Below are positions 1 through 8,989 of a stretch of 64,000 nt of DNA, one piece after another. Below the pieces are notes generated by a model that ran no database searches, was not told the origin of the DNA, and saw only the letters and a list, made by a program, of their open reading frames with translations. This stretch comes from JBNLBS01 sp050303415 (GTDB lineage: Bacteria > Pseudomonadota > Gammaproteobacteria > Methylococcales > Methylomonadaceae). The stretch spans positions 62,001-126,000 of the forward strand of contig JBNLBS010000002.1 in assembly GCA_050303415.1 (NCBI GenBank), written 5' to 3'. Position 1 is the first letter of the stretch. The number at the start of each line of letters is the position of its first letter. A program made the position numbers and the translations under genes.

Positions 1-640
1 TTTCCATAGACCGGATAAACGCATCGGCTTCGTTGATGGATTTTTCCATCGCTATAACTAACGTCGATACATCAGACTTTACTGTGCTTAACTCGTTTTT
101 TAATGAGGCAATAGCCTGGGCATTCAGGTTATGTTTTAAATATAATACCTGATCTTTAAACACGGTTAGCACTGGTTCGATTTTGCTTTCCGCCCGCTTC
201 ATGGCGGCAATCAATTGTTGGTAATGCCGGCGGGTATCGTCCAGTTTGCGCTGGCTGCTTCTTTTTAACGCTGCGCTGCTGTATTGGTCCAGCTCATCTT
301 CCCATTCGTCGAACAGGGCTTCGGACACATCTTCTATATCACGGATGCGTTTGTTGACTTCTTCCGCCTTATCCACACTGGCCAGATATTCATCATTCAA
401 CTTGTTATACACCGACTCCAGATTACCGCCCTTGAAATTGGTCAGTGCGGTAAATTGCTGTAATGCCGATTTAAACTGTTCCTTGGTTTCCTGCTGGGTG
501 TCACGTGCTTTTTCCACCCGATGTACCATTACTTCACGCTTTGGAATTCCTATTTTTTCCAAAGAGCTGTAATACATGCTGGAGCAACCAGTCAGTAACA
601 AAAATATCAGGGTAGGAAATAAACTTTTAAATTTCATCAT
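1..640 (-). CDS. DUF2959-family lipoprotein (3' end cut by window edge)
   Basis: Read leftward from ATG at 640, the frame stays open to the window edge (213 codons). It begins with a short basic stretch, a hydrophobic run and a lipobox LLTGC with Cys at residue 19, so it should be a lipidated envelope protein. The rest is charged and helical, rich in Lys, Glu and Gln, and probably coiled-coil. The overall look matches the DUF2959 family, whose function is unknown. A second ATG at 637 directly follows the first and either could be used. The C-terminus is outside the window. Confidence 0.8.
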   Translation of the reverse strand, partial: MMKFKSLFPTLIFLLLTGCSSMYYSSLEKIGIPKREVMVHRVEKARDTQQETKEQFKSALQQFTALTNFKGGNLESVYNKLNDEYLASVDKAEEVNKRIRDIEDVSEALFDEWEDELDQYSSAALKRSSQRKLDDTRRHYQQLIAAMKRAESKIEPVLTVFKDQVLYLKHNLNAQAIASLKNELSTVKSDVSTLVIAMEKSINEADAFIRSME

Positions 641-706
641 TAAGCCAATCGAAAAAAGATGTCTGATTATTGCCGAATACTTTCCTGCAGGCAAATTCTC
701 GCAATA

Positions 707-859
707 TTAATCACGCTGATAGATGGTATCCATAAGATCCTTAAACCAGCGTGGGCGAAAAATAACGATGTACATGCCTATTAAACTGGTGGTTGGAATC
801 GGCCCTATACCGATCAAAGCCATCAAAACCAAAAACAGGGCTGTCAGTATTCTAGCCAT
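707..859 (-). CDS. Small membrane protein, tandem paralogue 2 (50 aa)
   Basis: I do not recognise the family. The protein has one hydrophobic segment (about residues 4-20) followed by GIGPIPTTSL, a second hydrophobic stretch, and a basic tail containing IFRPRWFKDL. It closely resembles the product of the gene just upstream: GPIPT, SL, IFRP and WFK are shared in the same order. Its ATG at 859 lies inside the stop region of that gene (ATGGCTAG, 8-nt overlap), so the two are probably translationally coupled. A longer start at 916 exists but would lie entirely within the upstream coding region. Confidence 0.6.
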   Translation of the reverse strand: MARILTALFLVLMALIGIGPIPTTSLIGMYIVIFRPRWFKDLMDTIYQRD

Positions 860-1007
860 CAGTATAAATCTCATCCACCAGGCGCTTAAACCAAAGCGGC
901 CTGAAAATAACTGCATAAAGACTGACGAGACTGGCCGTCGGTATTGGCCCCAAATCGGTCACAGCCAATAAAAGAAGCACCAAAAATGTGATTATTCTCG
1001 CTCTCAT
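852..1007 (-). CDS. Small membrane protein, tandem paralogue 1 (51 aa)
   Basis: This 51-residue frame starts at ATG 1007, a few bases after an AGGTG ribosome-binding site, and ends at TAG 852-854. The product has an N-terminal hydrophobic helix (FLVLLLLAV), then DLGPIPTASL, a second hydrophobic run and IFRPLWFKRLVDEIY. It is clearly homologous to the next gene downstream, so this is a tandem duplication. No function is known to me. The conserved GPIPT...IFRPxWFK pattern and the RBS argue that both are real genes. Confidence 0.6.
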   Translation of the reverse strand: MRARIITFLVLLLLAVTDLGPIPTASLVSLYAVIFRPLWFKRLVDEIYTDG

Positions 1008-1165
1008 TCATACACCTAAAAAATCAAAACAATCAACTGATTCATCTTCACTCAGCATACATAATCATAGCAGCACTACATCGAGTTCACACTTTATATT
1101 AAGATAATGTGTAAAAGAATAATAAAGAAAATTCGTCCACATTAATCTACAACATACAACTTGAC

Positions 1166-1816
1166 CTACTTTACATATCGAAGAATCCGGCCTTTAAACG
1201 GTTTGGTTAAATAATCCACATTCGTAGGTTTATTCTGGCTGTGTGAATAGCCTAACGCCACCATTCTTTTACTGAAACGTGCATGATGCCCGCGTCCCGG
1301 GTCCACAAGCACCACTTCGCATTGCTGTTTGCTGTGTTGATCTATAAAATCGGACAATTGATCAACGTGCCAGCTTTCATAAAGAAGATCACTACCTATA
1401 ATCAAGTCAAATGCGCCCAGATTGCTAATGTCATCATCCCAGCCGGTACGGATATAGGGTATTTTTTTCCCTTGATTCAATTTTATATTTTCCAATAGAA
1501 AAGCTTCCACCTCGGGGTGATAGTCAGTTGCAGTAATATCGGCCTTACGATGATTAAGCACTAAACTTGCCAGGGCTATGCCGCAACCTACCTCTAGAAT
1601 CCTTTTTCCTTCGACATTAAACTCAAACATCAGATGCGCAAGCACTTCACTGGAATCCCAGATTATGCCAAATAAAGGCCAGGTTGCAGATGAAATGCCC
1701 AGCTTTTCGGCTATACCGTTGACATCGGAAAATTGCTGATTATCGCGCAAAGTTCGGACATGAATATCTGCTTTACCAAACTCAAAGGTTTGATAACGAA
1801 CGCGTACTAGAGACAT
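1166..1816 (-). CDS. Class I SAM-dependent methyltransferase (Methyltransf_16/COG3897-like)
   Basis: This 216-residue protein carries the SAM-binding motif I as ILEVGCGIALAS (about residues 95-106). An acidic strand end (TATDYHPE) and a GSDLLYE post-motif follow, and VDPGRGHHARF lies near the C-terminus. This arrangement is typical of the METTL21/nicotinamide N-methylase-like group (COG3897), which includes many small-molecule and protein lysine methyltransferases. The substrate cannot be told from sequence. An AAGGTGA ribosome-binding site precedes ATG 1816. The gene appears monocistronic. Confidence 0.75.
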   Translation of the reverse strand: MSLVRVRYQTFEFGKADIHVRTLRDNQQFSDVNGIAEKLGISSATWPLFGIIWDSSEVLAHLMFEFNVEGKRILEVGCGIALASLVLNHRKADITATDYHPEVEAFLLENIKLNQGKKIPYIRTGWDDDISNLGAFDLIIGSDLLYESWHVDQLSDFIDQHSKQQCEVVLVDPGRGHHARFSKRMVALGYSHSQNKPTNVDYLTKPFKGRILRYVK

Positions 1817-2055
1817 TAATCACCTTAGGATTATTAAAAATATACGCAGTTCGCCAACGCGAAACATAAAGCACTACGCAAATAACCTACTGTACAGTCA
1901 TTTACGGTAGATTGCGAATAAGCAAAATACTGATAAATTTAACCGTGCCGATCATTTAATGGCTATACTACTATTTTTTATCGCAATCTCAGCATGTTAA
2001 CGCGTACCAGAAACAGCTTAACTTTGATATCCCCTTCCTAAACAAGTGCCAATTT

Positions 2056-3933
2056 ATGCCTGATAAAGATTACGGTGAACAACATTTTAATGAAAAAATA
2101 AGGAATAAATACCTATTCTGGGTATCGATGATTACCATTACAATCTTTATTATTTTCGGTTCGTTAATCTTTTCCTATACCTATGACCTGTTTTTGCAGG
2201 AAGTCAGAGAAAATTCCAACGCCAAAGTCGAACTGGCGGCCAGCAAAATAGATGACTGGCTGGAAGCCAAGTTAGCTTTTTTACAGATCATTGGCGACAC
2301 TGTTTCTAAAAATACCGATGCCAAAATCAGCGATAACCTCGTCAACGAGGCTATAAAAAAATACAAGGCTCGGAGTATCTATATGGGTTTTACCAATGGC
2401 AGGCTGATCGATGGCGGAGGCTGGATTCCACCTGAAAATTATGACCCCAGACAAAAAGCCTGGTATCTACAGGCCGTATTGAATAAAGCACCTGCCTTCA
2501 CCAGCACCTATGAAGATATAGTAAACAACGAAAAGGTGATGACAATATCCTACCCTGTTTATGATTCAGGTGGTTTAATCGGCGTTGTCGCGATGGATAT
2601 AACAATCAATCTGGTCAACAGCCATCTTACCCATCTCAAATCGGGAAAACAAAACAAAGTCTTTCTGGTGTCAAATACCGGCGCATTTATTGCCCATGAT
2701 GAAAAAGACCGGGTCCCAAAAGTTAATATTAAAGAGACCCCTGATAAAAACATTTTCCTTCAGGCGATAAGCTCCACTGAAAATTTAAACACCTATGAAA
2801 ACGATGATTACATTGTTGTTGCCAAGGTCCCTTTAAGCCAATGGTATTTGATCTATCATCTGTCGCATGCGGAAGTTTTTCGTCCGCTGCACAAATTAAT
2901 CGTTATATTTATAGCCGGCCTGATTGTCTCCTTACTTGCCCTCGGTTTTGCCCTGGTGATAATCAGCGGCAAATTTGCCAAGCCCATTAAATATCTGGTT
3001 GGCGGTGCAAAAAAAATCAAAGAGGGAAATTACAACCAGAATATGCCGATTGAACGACGCGATGAACTGGGCTATTTAACCTATAGCTTTAACGAAATGG
3101 CTGAAGGCCTGAAGGAGCGTGAATTTATACGCGGCACATTCGGCAAATATGTGCCCCAGGAAATCGTTACCGAACTACTGCGCGGCAATAGCCAGTTAGC
3201 CAGTGTGAAAAAGGACATCACCTTCTTATTTTGTGATATCAGAGACTTCACTCAATTATCCGAAAACAAGGATCCGGCTTTGGTGCTGGTTTATCTAAAC
3301 AGTTTTTTTACCCGTATGGAACAGGTCGTCAGCCAACACGGCGGGCATATCAATAAATATCTCGGCGATGGCTTTCTGGCCATTTTTGGCGCCCCTGCAC
3401 CATTGGACAACAGTGCGCAACAGGCGGTCGATGCCGCGCACCATATGCTGGATCAACTGGATAAATTTAATCAGGAACATATGTCTCACACCAACATCGG
3501 CATCGGTATTCACAGCGGCGAAGCATTAATCGGCAATATCGGCTCGGAAAACCGAACGGAGTATAGTGCAATTGGAGACAGCGTAAATTTAACCTCACGT
3601 ATCGAATCGCTATGCAAACATTACGGCGAGAACTTATTAGTCAGCGAACAGGTTATTTCAAGACTTGGCCCAGATTACAGCTATCGAATGATCGATAAAA
3701 CCCTGGTTAAAGGCCGGCAGGCACCGGTGGTTATCTATAGAACACACCCCTTATCAACGTTAACGGAATCACAAAGAACCGAGCTGGAGAATGCCAATCA
3801 GGCGGTGCAGGCCTATCTGGATGGCGATTTTGAAACAGCGCAAACGTTAATCATGAAACATTTCCCTAAGCCACCGTATTATTTAGGTTTGATTATTGAG
3901 AGTATTGACAAAACTGTTGCCGCCGATAAATAA
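2056..3933 (+). CDS. dCache-HAMP class III adenylate cyclase
   Basis: A 625-residue membrane receptor that should make cAMP in response to an extracytoplasmic signal. A transmembrane helix (about 20-42) precedes a periplasmic dCache sensor with the WYLQAV and YPVYD signatures. A second helix (about 280-305), a HAMP linker and a C-terminal class III cyclase domain (about 385-560) follow. The metal-binding aspartates D394 (FCDIRDFT) and D438 (KYLGDGF) are present. Lys434 sits where adenylate cyclases contact adenine, which favours ATP over GTP. EYSAIGDSVNLTSRIE also fits the family. There is no obvious operon partner and no strong RBS at ATG 2056. Confidence 0.88.
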   Translation: MPDKDYGEQHFNEKIRNKYLFWVSMITITIFIIFGSLIFSYTYDLFLQEVRENSNAKVELAASKIDDWLEAKLAFLQIIGDTVSKNTDAKISDNLVNEAIKKYKARSIYMGFTNGRLIDGGGWIPPENYDPRQKAWYLQAVLNKAPAFTSTYEDIVNNEKVMTISYPVYDSGGLIGVVAMDITINLVNSHLTHLKSGKQNKVFLVSNTGAFIAHDEKDRVPKVNIKETPDKNIFLQAISSTENLNTYENDDYIVVAKVPLSQWYLIYHLSHAEVFRPLHKLIVIFIAGLIVSLLALGFALVIISGKFAKPIKYLVGGAKKIKEGNYNQNMPIERRDELGYLTYSFNEMAEGLKEREFIRGTFGKYVPQEIVTELLRGNSQLASVKKDITFLFCDIRDFTQLSENKDPALVLVYLNSFFTRMEQVVSQHGGHINKYLGDGFLAIFGAPAPLDNSAQQAVDAAHHMLDQLDKFNQEHMSHTNIGIGIHSGEALIGNIGSENRTEYSAIGDSVNLTSRIESLCKHYGENLLVSEQVISRLGPDYSYRMIDKTLVKGRQAPVVIYRTHPLSTLTESQRTELENANQAVQAYLDGDFETAQTLIMKHFPKPPYYLGLIIESIDKTVAADK

Positions 3934-4030
3934 ACCTGAATGCCGGCATTTTAAAGTCGCATGTAGTGGCAACGTGCTGGTTGCCTTTTAAAATGTTCCA
4001 GTTAACAACACCAGATTGTTTTAATATCTC

Positions 4031-4209
4031 GTTCCCACCGCTCCTGAGACTGTGAAAGTATTAATTTTTAGGCAAAAAAATAGCTATTTTGTAGGCTGGG
4101 TAGAGTTTACGAAACCCAGAATCAATAGGTTACAACGAAGCTCATGCTGGGTTTCGTTCCTCTACCCAGCCTACATTGAATTTTTTCACAGTCTCTCCTC
4201 CGTGGGAAC
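4031..4209. repeat. Nested palindromic element, MITE-like
   Basis: The outer ends are imperfect inverted repeats: GTTCCCAC followed by GACTGTGAAA on the left, and TTTCACAGTC ending in GTGGGAAC on the right. Inside lies a perfect 15-bp inverted repeat, GTAGGCTGGGTAGAG at 4091-4105 with its complement at 4160-4174. The next 11 bp (ACGAAACCCAG at 4109-4119) are repeated inverted at 4147-4157. The layout suggests a non-coding mobile or REP-type element inserted between the cyclase gene and the cobalamin operon. It contains no ORF. Confidence 0.7.
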
Positions 4210-4228
4210 TAGGGTTAAGGGATAGTCC

Positions 4229-4978
4229 CTACTTTTTACGACAGCCCCGAATCATCTCTCCCCGTTTTCGATGCGGGTTATGAATCATCATTAACGACAG
4301 ATAATTAACCTTCTGCCCACGTAAACTCAACACATCATGTATTACCCGCTCTTCAGTTGATCCGGCCTTCTCAATAAAGCAGCTTTTATCCAATATGGCT
4401 TTTTGTAGCAACAGGTCGAGGATATCATCCAGAAGCGGTTTTACTTTTAGCAGCACCAGGGTATCGAAGTCATCTAAAAGAGCTTCGATCATATCGATGC
4501 CGTAACCGGCGGGTATAATGGCGACGGTGTCGTCGGTGTCGGCCAACGGCATTTCGGCTCTTGCGGCGGCGGCGTTGAATGAGGTCACCCCGGCAATGGT
4601 TTCAACTTTTGCGCATGGTTCCAGCGCCGTTACGGTTTTAGCCAGATGCTGAAAAGTGGAAAACGTGGAAGCATCGCCTTCAACCAGAAAGACGACATCC
4701 TGCCCGGTGCGCAAAACGGCCAATACCGCTTCTGCGGCCTGTAACCAGTATTTAGCCAGGATGTCCTTATCGTGGGTCATCGGAAAGACCAGCGCCATGC
4801 TGCTGTCAGGCCGGCTTAAACCGGCCTGCAGGGCGATCTGCAAGGCATAGCTGTCACCGTTTTTCTTTTTAACCGGATAGGCCCAGACCGCATCGGAGCG
4901 GATTAAATCCCAGGCTTTTCGGGTAATTAAACCCGGATCGCCCGGCCCTAAAGAGGCACCGTAGAGTGTGCCGATCAT
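4229..4978 (-). CDS. cbiL: Cobalt-precorrin-2 C20-methyltransferase
   Basis: CbiL/CobI adds the C-20 methyl group to (cobalt-)precorrin-2 during corrin synthesis. The protein starts MIGTLYGASLGPGDPGLIT, whose GxGPGDP loop is the hallmark of the uroporphyrin/corrin methyltransferase fold. EGDASTF and GVTSF follow as SAM-site motifs. I chose ATG 4978 (249 aa) because it overlaps the cbiET stop as ATGA and has GAGGTG just upstream. A longer frame to 5161 would run through cbiET and lacks homology. This is the last gene of the leftward cobalamin operon. Confidence 0.92.
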   Translation of the reverse strand: MIGTLYGASLGPGDPGLITRKAWDLIRSDAVWAYPVKKKNGDSYALQIALQAGLSRPDSSMALVFPMTHDKDILAKYWLQAAEAVLAVLRTGQDVVFLVEGDASTFSTFQHLAKTVTALEPCAKVETIAGVTSFNAAAARAEMPLADTDDTVAIIPAGYGIDMIEALLDDFDTLVLLKVKPLLDDILDLLLQKAILDKSCFIEKAGSTEERVIHDVLSLRGQKVNYLSLMMIHNPHRKRGEMIRGCRKK

Positions 4979-6255
4979 GCTGCACCTCGTTGTGCAGAAA
5001 CGATCCAGACCGGATTTTCCGCCTGCATTCTGTTCATATGCAATATGGCTTGACTGCGTGATGCCTGTAGCTGGCAAACATCCCAAACGGCATTTTCCGT
5101 TTTTAAAGTTTCCACTGCGGTACTCAGGTTTTCCAGCGTAACAAAATTCATCACCAGCCATCCGTTTGCATTCAGTTTATTCAGGCACAGCCGGATAAGC
5201 TCGGCCAACTCACCTCCTGTGCCGCCGATAAAAACCGCATCGGGACAAGGCCAGGTTTCCATACCCTGCGGCGCTTTGGCATTAATCAGCCGGTAATTGT
5301 GCACATCCAGTTGCCGGGCATTATCCTGCGCTATTTGAAAGTCCACTTCATTTTTTTCAACGGCATAGACATAGCCCTTAGTGCATAAACGAGCCGCTTC
5401 CAGGCCGACCGATCCTGAACCGGCACCAATATCCCATACGATACTGTCTGTACTTAGCTGCAGCCGTGCCAGTGATACAGCCCGCACTTCCCGCTTGGTG
5501 ATCAGGCCCTTATCCGGTTTGCGTTGTTTAAATTCATGGTCCGGCAAGCCAAACAGGACTTCTGCCGGCTTTGCCTGTTTGCGCTGCAAAATAACGATGT
5601 TATTGCCATTAAAGGATTGCTCTGCCAGCGCGGCTATAGTTTCGCCCTTTACCACACGTTCATTATCGGCCAGCAAATCTTCCGCCACTGTCATATCAAA
5701 CTGCTGGTCCAGTTGTTCTGTCATTAATAATCTGGCGATGCGATCCGGTGAGTTTTCCGGCCCTGTCAATATGGCCAGTTTATCGTGCCGGCATACGGCT
5801 TGTAACAAATGATACAAGCCATGCTCGTGCCCTGCTCCTTCAACCCATTCCCCAGCATCTTTGCTGTGTATCGAAACAATTTCAGCATCCTGCCAGCTTA
5901 AACCAATACGGGCAAAAGCTAATTGTACTGAGGAAACATTAGGCAGTATCTGCAAGGCGTCTGAGCCCAGTTTTTTGCATAAAAAACCGGCAATACCATG
6001 ACAAAGCGGGTCACCCGTCGCCAACACGACAACCTGCTTTTTGTCTGCCAATGCCTGTTGTATCCACTCAGGTACCCGGCTTAACTGTCCGGTCAGGTCT
6101 TTTTGTTCGGCCTGTTGAATCTGTTCGGCAAACAGGGTTAAGGTTTTTTTCCCGCCAATGACTAAATCGGCTTGTTGCAATGTGCTTAAGGCCCGGCTCG
6201 AAAGCCCTTCCGTGCCATTGTCCAATACTCCGACAACGCTGCAGCGTGCTGTCAT
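4975..6255 (-). CDS. cbiET: Bifunctional cobalt-precorrin-7 C5- / precorrin-6B C15-methyltransferase
   Basis: A 426-residue fusion equivalent to CobL. The N-terminal half (about 1-210) is the CbiE methyltransferase, with VVGVLDNGTEGLS, LATGDPLCHGI and LPNVSSVQLAFARIG. The C-terminal half (about 225-426) is CbiT, with DSIVWDIGAGSGSVGLEAARL and DAVFIGGTGGELAELI. CbiE methylates C-5, while CbiT methylates C-15 and decarboxylates the ring-C acetate. The start at 6255 overlaps the cbiD stop as ATGA and has GAGGAA upstream. Its own stop overlaps cbiL, so the three genes are coupled. Confidence 0.93.
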   Translation of the reverse strand: MTARCSVVGVLDNGTEGLSSRALSTLQQADLVIGGKKTLTLFAEQIQQAEQKDLTGQLSRVPEWIQQALADKKQVVVLATGDPLCHGIAGFLCKKLGSDALQILPNVSSVQLAFARIGLSWQDAEIVSIHSKDAGEWVEGAGHEHGLYHLLQAVCRHDKLAILTGPENSPDRIARLLMTEQLDQQFDMTVAEDLLADNERVVKGETIAALAEQSFNGNNIVILQRKQAKPAEVLFGLPDHEFKQRKPDKGLITKREVRAVSLARLQLSTDSIVWDIGAGSGSVGLEAARLCTKGYVYAVEKNEVDFQIAQDNARQLDVHNYRLINAKAPQGMETWPCPDAVFIGGTGGELAELIRLCLNKLNANGWLVMNFVTLENLSTAVETLKTENAVWDVCQLQASRSQAILHMNRMQAENPVWIVSAQRGAA

Positions 6256-7367
6256 TTCATTTCCTCATAACTGGCCAGTTTTTCGCCGTCAAAATCACAG
6301 ACCAGTATTAAATAGTTAAATTGATTGGGATACCGAGACTTTAAAGTGTTCACCACCCGCCTGGCTAATTCCGTATAAAAGGCTTGCGACAACCCCAGCT
6401 CTTCCATACGTTCCCCGGCATAACGGGCGGTTTCGCCGGCAGCTATATCGTCACACACATCGGCAGGCGCACCGACACTGGCCGCCATTTCCGCCAATAG
6501 CTCAGTATTAACCGGATTACGCCGGGCATGGGTAATAATTTCGCCTTGCGCAATTTTGCTTAATTTACCGACCATGCCGCCGATAATAATTTGTTCTATA
6601 CCGACACGCTCGGCGGTATCTAACGCTGGCCCTAAAAAATCGCCCATTTGCACAAAGCTGGCAGGCGGCAGTTGCGGCAGCGCTTTTAAGGTGAATTTTT
6701 CGGTACGCCCACCGGTGGTCAGTACTACGGATTTTAAGCCCTGATTGGCGGCAACTTCTATACCCTGCACCACACTGGCTCTGAATGCGGCAGTGGAATA
6801 CGGGTGAACGATGCCGGTGGTACCTAAAATTGAAATGCCACCGATAATCCCCAGGCGGTCATTCAGGGTTTTTTTCGCCATTTCCTGGCCGCCCGGGACA
6901 GAGACCGTGACCTCCAGTCCGTTCGTTTGTAATAATGGTGCGGCCACTTCTCGAATATTTTCACTGATATTTTTTCTGGGTACCGGATTTATTGCGGCAC
7001 TGCCGACATCCAGACCCAGCCCCTGCATGGTGATCTTACCGACACCGTCACCGCCGGTTAAAACAATTTGATCGGCTTGCTCCGGCAGTGTTTTGATGTC
7101 TACCGTTAAATGTGCCTGATGGGTACAATCCGGGTCATCACCGGCATCTTTCACCACCACGGCATGCGCACTGTTGGTATCACAAACACCATCGATGACT
7201 TCAAAATATATTCGCTGCCCATTGGGTAACAGCGACTCCACCCGCTCCGGCACCTGTCCGGTCATTAAACCGATTGCCGCTGCCCGTGCCGCAGCGGCCG
7301 AGCAGGCGCCAGTGGTATAGCCTTTACGGGTTCCTTTGGCTTTTTTGGCTGTTGTCTTTTCAGTCAT
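6252..7367 (-). CDS. cbiD: Cobalt-precorrin-5B C1-methyltransferase
   Basis: CbiD methylates C-1 in the early-cobalt-insertion (anaerobic) corrin route. Its diagnostic N-terminus is present (GTRKGYTTGACSAAAARAA), followed by PNGQRIYFEV, DAGDDPDCTH and GGDGVGKITMQGLGL. The C-terminal EELGLSQAFY region is also present, so the protein is full length. ATG 7367 (MTEKTT...) is preferred to a TTG at 7373; neither has a strong RBS. Its presence, rather than CobF, tells which pathway the operon serves. It sits 69 nt downstream of cbiC. Confidence 0.93.
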   Translation of the reverse strand: MTEKTTAKKAKGTRKGYTTGACSAAAARAAAIGLMTGQVPERVESLLPNGQRIYFEVIDGVCDTNSAHAVVVKDAGDDPDCTHQAHLTVDIKTLPEQADQIVLTGGDGVGKITMQGLGLDVGSAAINPVPRKNISENIREVAAPLLQTNGLEVTVSVPGGQEMAKKTLNDRLGIIGGISILGTTGIVHPYSTAAFRASVVQGIEVAANQGLKSVVLTTGGRTEKFTLKALPQLPPASFVQMGDFLGPALDTAERVGIEQIIIGGMVGKLSKIAQGEIITHARRNPVNTELLAEMAASVGAPADVCDDIAAGETARYAGERMEELGLSQAFYTELARRVVNTLKSRYPNQFNYLILVCDFDGEKLASYEEMK

Positions 7368-7436
7368 GTTCAAGATTCAAGAGAGATACTGCCCACTGGA
7401 TAATGCCGGTTGCCTATCATTCTCCGCATTTACGCT

Positions 7437-8102
7437 TCAGGCTTTTTGTTCGGCTTCCGCAATGGCCAAAAGCGCATGAATAGCGGCAACAACCAAAGTC
7501 GAACCGCCTTTACGTCCATGTGTGGTAATCCACGGCACGGTGTCTATCAGTTCGGTCTCAGCCTTGGATTCGGCCGCCGAGACAAAGCCGACCGGCATAC
7601 CGACAATTAAGGCCGGTTTTACACCGTCTTCTTTAATCAGGCGTATCACCTCCAACAATGCAGTCGGCGCATTACCCACGGCAACAATGCCACCGTTCAG
7701 TAACCCTTGCTGATGTGCTTTGCGCATGGCTTGAACCGCTCGTGTACTGTTGACCGCTTTGGCCTGAGCAATCACATCCTGATCGGAAATAAACTGATAA
7801 GTTTGTACGCCAAAATGACTTAACCGTGGCAGGGAAAGCCCAACGCATATCATCTCCACATCGGCAACGATAGCCGCACCGTTGCTAATTGCCTGCAAAC
7901 CGGCGGCAACCGCATCGGGGTGAAAGTGTGTTAAACCGTTAAATTCAAAATCCGCGGTGGCATGGATCATTCGTCGAACGATTTGCCATTGCTGTTCACT
8001 GTAATGATGCTCCCCCACTTCCTGGTCGACGATGGAAAAAGAGTCATGCTCGATTTTTTGACCCGCCTGAGTCATCTGTTCTGTTACGGTATTTTTTGTC
8101 AT
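7437..8102 (-). CDS. cbiC: Cobalt-precorrin-8 methylmutase
   Basis: CbiC/CobH moves the methyl group from C-11 to C-12 to give cobyrinate. Family motifs are EQWQIVRRMIHATADFEF-like near residue 40, GAAIVADVEMICVGL, AVGNAPTALLEVI, MPVGFVSAAESK and TTHGRKGGSTLVVAAIHALL at the C-terminus. The catalytic His is expected in the RRMIHATADF region. The ATG at 8102 (MTKNTVTEQM) lies 10 nt after the cbiX stop. An upstream in-frame start at 8150 would overlap the cbiX His tail and is unlikely. Confidence 0.93.
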   Translation of the reverse strand: MTKNTVTEQMTQAGQKIEHDSFSIVDQEVGEHHYSEQQWQIVRRMIHATADFEFNGLTHFHPDAVAAGLQAISNGAAIVADVEMICVGLSLPRLSHFGVQTYQFISDQDVIAQAKAVNSTRAVQAMRKAHQQGLLNGGIVAVGNAPTALLEVIRLIKEDGVKPALIVGMPVGFVSAAESKAETELIDTVPWITTHGRKGGSTLVVAAIHALLAIAEAEQKA

Positions 8103-8112
8103 TGTTTCAGCC

Positions 8113-8946
8113 TTAGTGGTGGTGATGCCCGTGACCATGCTCCTGGGCAAATTCCCGATAGCTGCAGCCGTCGCATTCCATCATGGTAATCTGTTCGGGC
8201 TGGCGTAGCGCGTTGACATTATCATCCAGTAATTGATAGATTTCCGGCTCAAAGCCCAGATAATGCCCCAACCCAAAATGAATTTGCGGATATTGGTTTT
8301 GCAAATGTTTGAACTGCACATCGATTCGTTTTATCAACGTGCCGGTAAATAGGTAATAAGGCAAAATGACAATTTGCGTCATGCCTAATTTAACCTGCCT
8401 CTGCACCACGGTTTCCAACCGTGGGTAGGTTATACCGGTAAACGCAATATCCACCAGCTCATGGTCTGTATCTTCCTGTAGCCAACGCGCCAGTTTAGCC
8501 ACTTCACCATTGGCGACTTTATCCGAAGACCCCCGGCCCAAAATAATCACCCCGGTGGTTTTTGGGTCGGGCATGGCCATGTTTTCCATTACATGAATTC
8601 GACTTCTGGCCAGCACATTCAACATGGTTACATTAACGCCCAGATGCTTGCCATAGATAAACTCAACCTGAGGATGTCTGGCCTTGGCTTTAGCCAAATG
8701 CTCCGGTATTTCCATCTTGACATGTCCGGCAGCATTTAAAATCAACGGAATCACCAGTACTTTACCGGACCCTTTTGCCGCATTGTCAAATCCCTGATCC
8801 AGCAACACATCAGCAAATTCTATAAAGCATACCTCGATACGCCAGTCTGGATGCTGCACCCGCCAGTTATCGGCAAATCGCTCGATCTCGATATTGCCAT
8901 CCTGATCGCGGGAACCGTGACCAACCAGTAAAATTGTTTCAGTCAA
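8113..8946 (-). CDS. cbiX: Sirohydrochlorin cobaltochelatase with CxxC and His-rich tail
   Basis: CbiX inserts Co2+ into sirohydrochlorin. This is the long two-domain form (277 aa). The N-terminal catalytic histidines lie in LLVGHGSRD (H10) and NAAGHVKMEIP, and a second chelatase-like half includes ILGRGSSD and LPYYLFTGTL. The C-terminus carries CDGC and a terminal histidine cluster (HGHGHHHH), a likely metal-holding tail known in some CbiX proteins. It lies 43 nt downstream of cbiF and 10 nt before cbiC. The early chelatase shows that cobalt enters before ring contraction. Confidence 0.93.
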   Translation of the reverse strand: MTETILLVGHGSRDQDGNIEIERFADNWRVQHPDWRIEVCFIEFADVLLDQGFDNAAKGSGKVLVIPLILNAAGHVKMEIPEHLAKAKARHPQVEFIYGKHLGVNVTMLNVLARSRIHVMENMAMPDPKTTGVIILGRGSSDKVANGEVAKLARWLQEDTDHELVDIAFTGITYPRLETVVQRQVKLGMTQIVILPYYLFTGTLIKRIDVQFKHLQNQYPQIHFGLGHYLGFEPEIYQLLDDNVNALRQPEQITMMECDGCSYREFAQEHGHGHHHH

Positions 8947-8989
8947 AATAACCTCTTTTAATTACCTGTTTGACAACCGCCGGTTGCCG

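Noticed and set aside
4979..5161. N-terminal 61-residue extension of the cbiL frame
   Set aside because: It lies wholly inside cbiET in another frame and has no methyltransferase-like sequence; the internal ATG 4978 has a good RBS and gives the normal CbiL N-terminus.
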